In this document: in pieces, positions 26,629-34,811 of the stretch
How the letters are laid out: each line of letters begins with the position of its first letter
How positions within the stretch are numbered: the first letter of the stretch is position 1
Source of the DNA: Negativicutes bacterium
Lineage (GTDB): Bacteria > Bacillota > Negativicutes > JAGOZY01
Assembly: GCA_017995975.1 (NCBI GenBank)
Contig: JAGOHU010000003.1
Span: forward strand, 1 to 38,430
Direction of reading: 5' to 3'
DNA: 38,430 bases
Made by a program: the position numbers and the translations under genes
Notes under the pieces: model-generated
Seen by the model: only the letters and a program-made list of their open reading frames with translations
Told to the model about the DNA's origin: nothing
Database searches by the model: none

Positions 26629-27378
26629 CTAAATCCCTGCAGTAATTCCCCCATCGACTGTCCAAATCGCTCCATTCACAAAAGAGCTTTTTGAGGACAA
26701 TAAAAAGCAGATCACCTCAGCCACCTCTTCAGGCTTAGCAATTCGGCCTAGCGGATAAGCCAGCCCCATTTCTTGAGCTGCTTCCTCCGGGTTGGGCCTC
26801 AAAGCACATTGAGCTTGCCACAAAGGAGTCTCCACATCGGCTGGGCACACCGCATTCACCCTCACCCTAGCCAAAGCACCTTCCAGAGCCAAAGCCTTAG
26901 TCAAGCCAACAACAGCGCTCTTGCTAGCACAATAAAGCGCACAGCCTAAGTTTCCTGTGATCCCAGCATCAGAAGCTACATTCACGATCTGTCCTCCCCC
27001 GAGGGTATCCATGATCGCCAATGCTTTTTGGGATAGAAAAAAAGTACCTTTCAAGTTCGTATCCATCACATCTTGATAAATATCTGATGTAACTTTTCCG
27101 ATCGTACCTTCCCAATAGACTCCTGCCGAATTTACCAATCCGTCCAATCGGCCTTCTGTGAAAAGGACTTGATCTAGCCAAGCAAAAGCATCCCTCTCAT
27201 CCCGTACATCTACCGAAATAAAATTCGCCGACTCACCCAATTCTGCCAACGCAGCCATTCCTCTTTCCTTGCTTCTACCACCTAAGACGACCTTAGCACC
27301 ATACCCGATCAAAATCCGAGCAGTAGCCAATCCAATCCCAGAAGTTCCACCAGAAATTGCAATTACTTTCCCCTTCAC
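26629..27378 (-). CDS. Short-chain dehydrogenase/reductase (FabG-like)
   Basis: A 249-residue classical SDR that oxidises or reduces a carbonyl or alcohol with NAD(P). The cofactor motif is GGTSGIGLA (10-18); the catalytic set includes the serine in NVASDAG and YCASK with Tyr and Lys near 152-156; PADVETPL lies on the substrate side. The substrate is unknown; FabG-like reductase is the default, but no fatty-acid genes are nearby. Its ATG overlaps the end of the DctP-like gene by four bases, implying translational coupling. Confidence 0.88.
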   Translation of the reverse strand: MKGKVIAISGGTSGIGLATARILIGYGAKVVLGGRSKERGMAALAELGESANFISVDVRDERDAFAWLDQVLFTEGRLDGLVNSAGVYWEGTIGKVTSDIYQDVMDTNLKGTFFLSQKALAIMDTLGGGQIVNVASDAGITGNLGCALYCASKSAVVGLTKALALEGALARVRVNAVCPADVETPLWQAQCALRPNPEEAAQEMGLAYPLGRIAKPEEVAEVICFLLSSKSSFVNGAIWTVDGGITAGI

Positions 27379-28562
27379 GGTTTTTGTCCTCCTTGAGCTG
27401 GATTGGGTTTCGCCGGGGGAGTATTTTTTTGCGGCACCGGTGCCACCACTGGTGGCTGGACAGGTACCACTGTTCCTCCTTGAGGAACTGCTGGTTGTGC
27501 TGGTTGTGGAGCACTAGGTGCCTCCCAAGTCCTCACTCGAGGAGCCTCAGGCCTAGGTTCATAAAAGAATAACCCTCCTAAAGCTTGTCGAATTTCTTCT
27601 AAATAAATCAATTGATCTTTCGTCAACCCTCTCGCTTGAACACGAGCCAAGTAAGGGTAATCTGTTTCAGGAATCATGAAAGTCGATATTTCTCTTTGGC
27701 CAGCCATTTTGTCAAAATTAATCTTTTCAATCTTCTCTGGGTTCCATTGATTCCAAATTTTAGTAGCATCCATCAATTTTTGTTGCTCTTCCATAGGCAA
27801 GCTCAAAAAAAGTTCCCGATTCATCACCAGAAAAACCGGTTTCACTCCACCAATTGCGATTCGATAGGGACGTTTTGTGAAAAATCCCTTCCCAAGAATC
27901 CACTCAGAAGAAGTTAAAATCCCTTGCACAGTTCCAGTCAGATTTTCTGACTGCCAGATCCCAGCTGGTAAAGGTTTTAATTGAAAGTTAAATTCTTTCC
28001 AAATATTTTCACCAATTCCATAACCTGTAGTGGCGATCATTAATTTTTGGGTATTTTTGGGAAAGGTTTTCCCATCTTCGAGCCACAAAGAATCATTCCC
28101 ACCGGATAGCCAACCAATCACTTGAAAGCCTTTGGCATTCAAGTCTTGATTCAAAGACTGGTAAGCACTGCTCCCCATAAATTTATCCACTTCACTGTTA
28201 TCTTTAAAAAGAAGAGGCAAGCTTAAGACTTTTCCTTTATCCGAATAACGAGCCGCTTCATCCATCAGCATGAAAGCCAGATAAGGTTGCCCCACTCGAA
28301 CCGCATCCAAAACAGCTCCCTTTTCACCCAATCGGCCCAAAGGGTAAAGTGAGATTTCTACACTCGAATCCTTTTCTTTCAAATCTCCCACATAAGCAGA
28401 AACTGCCTGCCCTACTCCACTATCATTAGGTCCAGTCCAACCAATTTTTAACTGCACCGGCTCTCCAACAAAAGAAGAAAAATAAGGCGAAAAAAGCCAG
28501 CCCACCAGACCAACTAAAATAAGCAAAACACTACCCATCGTGACCCAGATTTTTTTTGTCAT
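27375..28562 (-). CDS. DctP-like TRAP solute-receptor fold protein with proline-rich tail
   Basis: A 395-residue exported protein. Residues 7-29 form an uncleaved membrane anchor or signal (VTMGSVLLILVGLVGWLF) without a lipobox. Residues 37-325 look like a TRAP transporter solute receptor (LKIGWTGPNDSGVGQAVSAYV opening, YPLGRLGEKGAVLDAV). Residues 340-395 are a proline- and alanine-rich tail, low-complexity and probably spanning the wall. No DctQ or DctM transporter gene is in the window, so it may be a sensor or partner rather than a classical receptor. It sits 25 bases after rsmG and overlaps the SDR gene. Confidence 0.7.
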   Translation of the reverse strand: MTKKIWVTMGSVLLILVGLVGWLFSPYFSSFVGEPVQLKIGWTGPNDSGVGQAVSAYVGDLKEKDSSVEISLYPLGRLGEKGAVLDAVRVGQPYLAFMLMDEAARYSDKGKVLSLPLLFKDNSEVDKFMGSSAYQSLNQDLNAKGFQVIGWLSGGNDSLWLEDGKTFPKNTQKLMIATTGYGIGENIWKEFNFQLKPLPAGIWQSENLTGTVQGILTSSEWILGKGFFTKRPYRIAIGGVKPVFLVMNRELFLSLPMEEQQKLMDATKIWNQWNPEKIEKINFDKMAGQREISTFMIPETDYPYLARVQARGLTKDQLIYLEEIRQALGGLFFYEPRPEAPRVRTWEAPSAPQPAQPAVPQGGTVVPVQPPVVAPVPQKNTPPAKPNPAQGGQKP

Positions 28563-28587
28563 CCGACTTCCCTCTTCTTTCTTTTCC

Positions 28588-29301
28588 TCATAAAGGACTC
28601 GAACCAGGCTTGCGAGGATATTTTTTATCCATCTCTTTTACTTTTTTCGTACCAATCAAAAGTCGTGGCTCGTCAGTCTCTGGAAAATCGATCTCCACCA
28701 CTTCTAAAATTTTTCCATAAAGTAACTCCAAAGCTCGCTTACTCTCTTCAAGCTCTCCCTGGCCTTTCGGCCCCTTCCAGGCCCAAAATACTCCACCAAC
28801 CTTCACAAAGGGTAAGCAATGCTCCAGCAAGGCTGGCAAACTAGCCACTGCTCTTGCCACAGCCACATCAAAAGATTCTCTCAAGCCCTTCTGATGGCCC
28901 CCATCTTCTGCACGACTATGAACAGTAGTAATTTTTTCCAGCTTCAAGTCCACAATCACTGCATCCAAGAAAGTCAGTCGTTTTTTCAACGAATCCAAAA
29001 GTACCACTTCTATATCAGGTCGGAGAATTTTGAGAACAATCCCTGGAAAGCCCGCCCCAGTTCCCACATCGATCAGACGGCAATCGGGCGGAAGTCGCTT
29101 TGCTCCCACCGCACTATCCAGCATATGCTTCACTGCCACTCCTTCCGGATCAGTGATCCCAGTCAGATTCATCTTTTCATTCCATTCTACCAACAATTCT
29201 CCATAACGAACCATCTGGAAAATTTCCTCTTCCGAAAAAGATAAGTCCAGCAAAATTCCTTTTTCAATCAATGCCGCTCGGCACACTTCAGACCAGCTCA
29301 T
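28588..29301 (-). CDS. rsmG: 16S rRNA (guanine-N7) methyltransferase
   Basis: A 237-residue RsmG (GidB) that methylates G527 of 16S rRNA using S-adenosylmethionine. The SAM site is DVGTGAGFPGIVLKIL (about 75-90), and the family patterns LNLTGITDPEGVAVKHMLDS and VAVARAVASLPALLEHC are present. Its ATG overlaps the mnmG stop by four bases, the classical gidA-gidB arrangement near replication origins. Confidence 0.97.
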   Translation of the reverse strand: MSWSEVCRAALIEKGILLDLSFSEEEIFQMVRYGELLVEWNEKMNLTGITDPEGVAVKHMLDSAVGAKRLPPDCRLIDVGTGAGFPGIVLKILRPDIEVVLLDSLKKRLTFLDAVIVDLKLEKITTVHSRAEDGGHQKGLRESFDVAVARAVASLPALLEHCLPFVKVGGVFWAWKGPKGQGELEESKRALELLYGKILEVVEIDFPETDEPRLLIGTKKVKEMDKKYPRKPGSSPL

Positions 29302-31184
29302 TTTTTCTCTCCTATCCCAGACCTACGTTGCCCTTCTAAAGCCACCAAAAGCACTCCAATATCTGCTGGGGATACTCCCGAGATACGTGAAGCCTGTCCA
29401 ACCGATCTAGGTCGGATCTGATCCAATTTCATTCGAGATTCGGTCGACAACCCACGGATCGATAAATAATCAAAGTCAGGAGATAATTTCTTCTCTTCCA
29501 ACCGACGTACCCGATCCACTTGAGCCGCCTGTTTTGAGATATAGCCTTCATAGCGAACCGATATCTCTATCTGCTCCCCAATCACCGGGTCCACCTCTTT
29601 CAAGCCAAAAGGAATCAATTCCTCATAACTCAGCTCAGGCCGTTTAATCATCTCTCGCCAAGCGGTGGTTTCCTTAATCGCTGACGTTCCCTTACTTTCA
29701 AGAAATTGGTTAAATTCTGGTGTGGCCTGCACCTTATTTTGGACAATCCATCCCATCATCTCAGCCAAAGTTTCCTCTTTTTTTAGATAAATATTCCAAC
29801 GAAAATCATCCACCAGCCCAATTTCCCGACCCTTTCGAGTCAACCGAAGATCGCAGTTATCATTCCGTAAAGTCAATCGATACTCAGCCCGAGAAGTCAT
29901 CATCCGATAAGGCTCCCGAGTCCCTTTGGTCACCAAATCGTCAACCAACACACCGATATAGCCATCAGACCGATCCAAAATAAAAGGTTCTTCTCCTGCC
30001 AGAAAACGGGCCCCATTGATCCCAGCCATCAAGCCTTGAGCCGCCGCTTCCTCATAGCCAGAAGTTCCATTCACCTGACCAGCCGCAAAAAGTCCCGGAA
30101 TCGACTTCACCATCAAAGACCCGTCCAATTGAAGCGGATCAATCACATCATATTCGATCGCATAAGCAGGCCGCATGATCTCCGCCTGCTCCAGTCCTGG
30201 CACAGTTCGCAAAAATTCCTTATACACTTCTACCGGCAAAGAGCTCGAAAAGCCCTGCACATAAAGCTCTCTCGTATCCATGCCTTCTGGCTCAATAAAA
30301 ATCGGGTGACTTTCTTTTTCACCAAAACGAACCACCTTATCTTCAATCGAAGGGCAATAGCGAGTTCCAGTCCCTTCGATCATGCCCGAATACAAAGGAG
30401 ATCGGTGCATATTATTTCGGATAATATCATGAGTCAATTGATTACTATGAGTAAGATAGCAAGGCTTATGCCCTAGAGGGGTAAAATCATCGGGCAAATG
30501 AGAAAATCGTCTCGGTTCTTCGTCCCCAGGCTGGATCACCATCTTTGAGTAATCCACAGACCTCTCGTCAATTCGGGCCGGAGTCCCCGTTTTAAAACGA
30601 AACAAATTCAGCCCCAATTTTCGCAACGATTCTGTGAGCTGTTCGGACCGCCGAAGCCCATTTGGCCCACTTTCTACCACTAATTCTCCAATAATAATTT
30701 TGCTCTGCAAATAGGTTCCAGTTGCTAAAATTACAACCGGAGCATAAAAGTTTTCCCCAGTTTCACATAGTATTCCACAGGCTTTTCCACCCTCTACCAG
30801 AAGCTCATTCACCATCAATTGCTTCACTTCCAGATTGGCCTGATTCTCCAAAGTTTTCTTCATACCTTGGTGATAATGAAGCTTATCCGACTGAGATCGT
30901 AGTGCATGCACCGCCGGTCCTTTTCCAGTATTTAAAAGACGCATCTGGATCGACGAACGATCTGCCTGAATCCCGATCTGTCCACCCAACGCATCAATTT
31001 CACGCACCAAGTGACCTTTAGCAGGCCCACCTATCGAAGGATTGCAAGGCATAAAGCCAATCGAATCCAGACTGCCTGTGGCAATCAAAGTATTGCAACC
31101 CAGCCGAGCTGCAGCCAAAGCAGCCTCACAGCCCGCATGACCAGCCCCCACTACAATCACATCAAATTTTCCTGACCCACTCAT
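29298..31184 (-). CDS. mnmG: tRNA uridine-5-carboxymethylaminomethyl modification enzyme, MnmG (GidA)
   Basis: A 628-residue FAD enzyme that, with MnmE, modifies wobble U34 of certain tRNAs. The FAD motif VVGAGHAGCEAALAAARLG opens the protein; PCNPSIGGPAKGHLVREIDALGG and NGTSGYEEAAAQG are family hallmarks. The frame extends to ATG 31205, but AAAGGAG lies inside that extension and ATG 31184 gives the standard length. mnmE is not adjacent here; a metallophosphoesterase is upstream instead. Co-translated with rsmG. Confidence 0.97.
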   Translation of the reverse strand: MSGSGKFDVIVVGAGHAGCEAALAAARLGCNTLIATGSLDSIGFMPCNPSIGGPAKGHLVREIDALGGQIGIQADRSSIQMRLLNTGKGPAVHALRSQSDKLHYHQGMKKTLENQANLEVKQLMVNELLVEGGKACGILCETGENFYAPVVILATGTYLQSKIIIGELVVESGPNGLRRSEQLTESLRKLGLNLFRFKTGTPARIDERSVDYSKMVIQPGDEEPRRFSHLPDDFTPLGHKPCYLTHSNQLTHDIIRNNMHRSPLYSGMIEGTGTRYCPSIEDKVVRFGEKESHPIFIEPEGMDTRELYVQGFSSSLPVEVYKEFLRTVPGLEQAEIMRPAYAIEYDVIDPLQLDGSLMVKSIPGLFAAGQVNGTSGYEEAAAQGLMAGINGARFLAGEEPFILDRSDGYIGVLVDDLVTKGTREPYRMMTSRAEYRLTLRNDNCDLRLTRKGREIGLVDDFRWNIYLKKEETLAEMMGWIVQNKVQATPEFNQFLESKGTSAIKETTAWREMIKRPELSYEELIPFGLKEVDPVIGEQIEISVRYEGYISKQAAQVDRVRRLEEKKLSPDFDYLSIRGLSTESRMKLDQIRPRSVGQASRISGVSPADIGVLLVALEGQRRSGIGEKK

Positions 31185-31223
31185 GTCCAACTCTCCTTTA
31201 TCCATTCAGCCAATTTATTCAAA

Positions 31224-32411
31224 TCAGCGACTCGTCCGTCGCAAAGTAAAGATCACCACTTCTTCTTGAGCCCCAAAGCGGATCGGAAACCACTCCCCAG
31301 CTCCACTCGTCACATAGCCCCAAAAGCCATCTTTCTCATAAAGTCCCCAATTATATTTCACAAAAGGATTCAAAGAGCGTCCCCCAAAGCCCACTTGCGA
31401 AGCATGAGTATGTCCCGATAGGGTCAGGCCCACCTTCTTATCAAAAGAAAGATCGAAAGCCCCCGGATGGTGAGCACCCAAGACCATATAGAGATCAGCT
31501 GGTTTTCTGCTCAGCACCCGATCCAGATCGCTTTCCGCTGCAGCCATATCAAAAGAAGCACCGCCTCCATCTCGAGAAAAGACATTCCCTTTCCAAGGAT
31601 AGTCCACCCCACCTAAATAAAAAGATGTACCTTGATAGGAAAGGGTCGCTCCCTCATTTCGGAGAAGGCGAACCTTTTGTTTCTCAAATTCAGCCATAAA
31701 AAGAGGCAAGCCTTGAAAATATTCATGATTCCCCAAGACAAACCAGACTCCCAAAGGAAAGTCTTTCTCTGCCTCTTTAAAAACCGTTACTGTATTAGGG
31801 ATCAAAGCAGTCGTATCGGCCAAGTCGCCAGTAAAAAAGAGCAAATCTGCCTTTCCCACTTTTGCTGCTTCAATTTGAGCCTTCACTTGATCCACATCTT
31901 CTGGGTAAATCACATGAGTATCTGATATTTGAGCAATCCTAAGTCCATTCAATCCTGCTGGAATTTCCGGCGAAGCAATTTCCACTTCCACCACTCGCCA
32001 AGAATCAGGAAAAATGCCAACCTTTAAAGAAATGCCCAAAGCTAAAATAACAAAAACCATCCCGATCTTTTGGAATAACCCCTCATTTGCCTGACCTTTA
32101 TTCTTCAAGACCCAACGACTAAAAGCAATACCACTCCACACAGGGAAGAAAACCAGCATCGCCACCTGAAAAATCATCCAGAAAGAGAAAAATTTAATCA
32201 TCCCTTGACGGAGCCAAAAATCAATTGGAATGCCTGCCCTTGCCTTTCCTTGGACGAAAAGGAAAAAGCCCACTGCCAAAGCTGAGACCAGGAGCCAAAG
32301 CAAAAGCCACTTCCACTTTTTATATTTTGGAAAACCAGTGACTAAAAAACGCCATCCTAAAGAGCAGATTGTCACCAGTACAAATCCTAAAAATATCATA
32401 AACATAACCAT
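31224..32411 (-). CDS. Membrane metallophosphoesterase (YkuE/YaeI type)
   Basis: A 395-residue protein with four N-terminal membrane helices (about 4-130) and a calcineurin-like phosphoesterase domain (about 155-390). Metal motifs are in order: ISDTH, FFTGDLAD, LGNHEYF, GAHHPG and LSGHTHASQVG. Relatives hydrolyse UDP-diacylglucosamine-like or other phosphate esters at the membrane; the exact substrate here is open. Good GAGG site before ATG. It sits 24 bases after the thiamine pyrophosphokinase gene and 39 before mnmG, in one minus-strand run. Confidence 0.9.
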   Translation of the reverse strand: MVMFMIFLGFVLVTICSLGWRFLVTGFPKYKKWKWLLLWLLVSALAVGFFLFVQGKARAGIPIDFWLRQGMIKFFSFWMIFQVAMLVFFPVWSGIAFSRWVLKNKGQANEGLFQKIGMVFVILALGISLKVGIFPDSWRVVEVEIASPEIPAGLNGLRIAQISDTHVIYPEDVDQVKAQIEAAKVGKADLLFFTGDLADTTALIPNTVTVFKEAEKDFPLGVWFVLGNHEYFQGLPLFMAEFEKQKVRLLRNEGATLSYQGTSFYLGGVDYPWKGNVFSRDGGGASFDMAAAESDLDRVLSRKPADLYMVLGAHHPGAFDLSFDKKVGLTLSGHTHASQVGFGGRSLNPFVKYNWGLYEKDGFWGYVTSGAGEWFPIRFGAQEEVVIFTLRRTSR

Positions 32412-32435
32412 AAAAAACCTCTTTTCAAAATAACC

Positions 32436-33164
32436 CTATAAACCCTTCTCTTCCCAACAGAAATAAAGAGCCGCCATACCTTCCGATATGGTAAATTCTA
32501 CCTCTTTCGAGCCTTCCGCCAGACGATTCGAGATTGGTGGCATCTCCAAAGCCTCCCAGTCTTTCCTCGGAAGCTTCCAGTGACAGCCCTTCAAGACAGC
32601 CCCACGGATCAAAGAAGTCAAAGGAATCATCGAAATGATCGGCGGCGTATTCTGAAAAGACACCTTAATCTTCTCGCCCCCTCGGATCAGTAGCATCGCT
32701 TCTTTATCATCCACCATCCCATAGACCTTATGCCCCTTATCTCGGCAAGAAGCTAAAGTGCGAAGATTACCGATCAAGTGATCCAGCCGTCCACCAAAAG
32801 CACCAGTCACCCAAAAATGACTCGTCTCAGGACAGCGCTGAGAGCTATCACTCAAAGCCAATTCAAGGTCTGTATATTCCTTATCTGCCGGATGCTGAGA
32901 AATAAAGACTCCCATCCGAGCCAACTGGGAAAGTTCACTTGAAAAAAGGGTATCAAAGTCTCCAGTCGCCCCGACTGGAACCGCCCCCACCTGTGAAATA
33001 TTTCGACAACCCCGATCAATACCCCACGCCTTACGGCCCCGCAGAGTCAATTTCAACCATTGAGATTCTGGCGATCGGCCTCCGGCAACCAGCACCATCT
33101 CATTTTGTCCATCCGGATATCCGGACACAGACCACCCTGGAAAGTGGATCGACCCTTTTGCCAT
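32436..33164 (-). CDS. thiN: Thiamine diphosphokinase
   Basis: A 242-residue kinase that makes thiamine diphosphate from thiamine and ATP. Motifs seen: GIDRGC (48-53), GDFDTL (68-73), DKEYTDLELAL (94-104) and GAFGGRLDHLIGNL (about 122-135), which hold the metal and ATP ligands of the thi_PPkinase family. Good GAGGTGATGAG before ATG. First gene of the run that contains mnmG and rsmG; divergent from the amidotransferase gene. Confidence 0.93.
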   Translation of the reverse strand: MAKGSIHFPGWSVSGYPDGQNEMVLVAGGRSPESQWLKLTLRGRKAWGIDRGCRNISQVGAVPVGATGDFDTLFSSELSQLARMGVFISQHPADKEYTDLELALSDSSQRCPETSHFWVTGAFGGRLDHLIGNLRTLASCRDKGHKVYGMVDDKEAMLLIRGGEKIKVSFQNTPPIISMIPLTSLIRGAVLKGCHWKLPRKDWEALEMPPISNRLAEGSKEVEFTISEGMAALYFCWEEKGL

Positions 33165-33345
33165 CTCATCACCTCTTTTTTATTAAAAATAGGACTAAAT
33201 CCTCACTTCAATCGTTTCAACCGTACTCTATATTATACCATAACCGAAAAGAGAGAACCCCAAAAAAGGAAAGTTTTCATTCATCTCGAAGTATTCAAAA
33301 AGACCCTTGGATAATCGAATAAGAGAGCGAAAGGAAGCGACGATT

Positions 33346-34062
33346 ATGACAAAAGTAAAAATCGGCCTATCCAGTTGTATTACCTGGCTCCCAAACGGCA
33401 CCGAAAGAGCCTATCTGAACCAAGATTATATTAAGTCTGTTGAAAAAGCAGGTGGAGTCCCTTTGATCCTACCGATCACAGACAATGTAGATATTATCAA
33501 AGCCCTTGCCGAGTCGATTGACGGACTTCTCCTTACTGGTGGTGAAGATATCAATCCTCTTCTCTTTGGCGAAGAGCCAGACCCCAAGCTTGGAGAGATT
33601 TGCGAAGCCCGAGACCGATTTGAGCTTCTCTTGTTTGGCGAAGTCTATCGGCTCAAAAAGCCTATCTTTGGCATCTGCCGAGGTCTCCAAATTATGACCG
33701 TAGCCCTCGGTGGCACCCTGTGGCAAGAAATTAGCCGCAAACCCGGCGACCTGATCAAGCACTCCCAAGAGGCAGACCGAAAAGTCTCCACCCACCACAT
33801 CAACATCCTACCAAATAGCCAACTCGAGCCGATCCTAGGCCTGAAAGCCCGAGTCAACTCCTACCACCACCAAGCAGCCAAAAGCGTAGGAACCACCGGC
33901 ACAGTCACCGCCACCGCCAGCGACCGCATCATCGAAGCCATCGACTGGAGCACCCCTCACCACTACTGCCAAGCCGTTCAATGGCACCCAGAAGCCATGA
34001 TCGACACCCACCCAGAAATGCTCAACCTCTTCAAAGACTTCATTCAACACTGCCAAAAATAG
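33346..34062 (+). CDS. Class I glutamine amidotransferase-like peptidase C26 (gamma-glutamyl hydrolase type)
   Basis: A 238-residue hydrolase of the PuuD-like C26 family, which cleaves gamma-glutamyl bonds (for example gamma-glutamyl-GABA). The triad is visible: C111 in FGICRG, H214 and E216 in QWHPEAM; LLTGGEDINPLLFG (62-75) is the family signature. ATG at 33346 has AAAGGAAG nine to ten bases upstream. The 3' half is notably C-rich on the + strand, matching the general strand bias here. No puu operon is visible. Confidence 0.93.
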   Translation: MTKVKIGLSSCITWLPNGTERAYLNQDYIKSVEKAGGVPLILPITDNVDIIKALAESIDGLLLTGGEDINPLLFGEEPDPKLGEICEARDRFELLLFGEVYRLKKPIFGICRGLQIMTVALGGTLWQEISRKPGDLIKHSQEADRKVSTHHINILPNSQLEPILGLKARVNSYHHQAAKSVGTTGTVTATASDRIIEAIDWSTPHHYCQAVQWHPEAMIDTHPEMLNLFKDFIQHCQK

Positions 34063-34150
34063 TCGTTGGAGAGATCAGCTATTTAAAGGATAAACGAAAC
34101 TTCATGACACTTCTCAAACTCCTAATGCAAAGAACCAAAATTACAAGCAA

Positions 34151-34309
34151 ATGCCCCATGTAGAAAAAATGATTAGGCTTGACTACAATCTTTCAAAAAG
34201 AAAGATTTGTAAGAAACCCATCTTTGCCTTAATGAGATGGAAAATAATGACATCGAATTTAGTCAAAAAAATGCAAGCTGAAGTGGAGAGAGAAATGAGC
34301 GAAAGTTAA
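34151..34309 (+). CDS. Possible 52-residue basic peptide
   Basis: An ATG frame of 53 codons with many lysines and arginines (LDYNLSKRKICKKP near the middle, acidic end EVEREMSES). There is no good ribosome binding site, and a 8-bp hairpin (AATCTTTC/GAAAGATT, 34187-34207) lies inside it. It resembles nothing I know. It may be a degraded gene in the repeat-rich gap 34063-34811. Confidence 0.2.
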   Translation: MPHVEKMIRLDYNLSKRKICKKPIFALMRWKIMTSNLVKKMQAEVEREMSES

Positions 34310-34368
34310 AATACAATTTTTCGCGAAACTTCCTTCGTTAAAAGCACGACCTCTATCAACACAAATCC

Positions 34369-34546
34369 TGTAGGGGATGGCGCCCTCGACATCCCACCTA
34401 TGATACTCTTCATTTATAGTTGAATGATTGATGCCAAACTCAAGATAACTCCTAAAACTTCTCTATCAATAAATAGCTGATCATGCCCAACATATACAGC
34501 CAGTTCAAATCCAGAAAACCGGATGTCGAGGGCGCCATCCCCTACA
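34369..34546. repeat. 178-bp element bounded by perfect 26-bp inverted repeats
   Basis: The left arm 34369-34394 starts TGTAGGGGATGG and the right arm 34521-34546 ends CCATCCCCTACA; the two are exact reverse complements over 26 bases. Each arm can also fold by itself (GGGATG with CATCCC). The 126 bases between are AT-rich and carry no gene. It looks like a non-autonomous palindromic repeat (MITE or REP-like). The arms are far more GC-rich than the surroundings. Target duplications were not evident. Confidence 0.7.
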
Positions 34547-34624
34547 ACCTTATTGGTCCTTTTCAAATCTAGTATGGTTCTCCACCAAAATTATCTAAGG
34601 TTATTTTTCCTACCTTGCAAATCT

Positions 34625-34712
34625 AACAAATCATTGCAAACCTTTATTTTATCAAATGCAATGATTTGTTACTGAGCAAGAGCAAATCAACCTAAATTAC
34701 GACTAATCGTAA
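34625..34712. repeat. Two inverted repeats upstream of the split DJ-1 gene
   Basis: AACAAATCATTGCA (34625-34638) is matched exactly by TGCAATGATTTGTT (34657-34670). Further on, TTACGA (34697-34702) pairs with TCGTAA (34707-34712). Neither is followed by a T-run, so operators or RNA stems in the DJ-1 gene's upstream region are more likely than terminators. Confidence 0.5.
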
Positions 34713-34811
34713 CGAATAAAAGTAAGTACCGATATGCAGGCATTAGAACCAGATAAAAATTTTAATTCTCTCCTAATCGCAAAATCTACATAAACGAGGA
34801 GGATTTCTTAA

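Noticed and set aside
34521-34555. Right arm of the 26-bp inverted repeat as a terminator
   Set aside because: There is no T-run after the arm, and the exact mirror copy 126 bases away points to a palindromic repeat.
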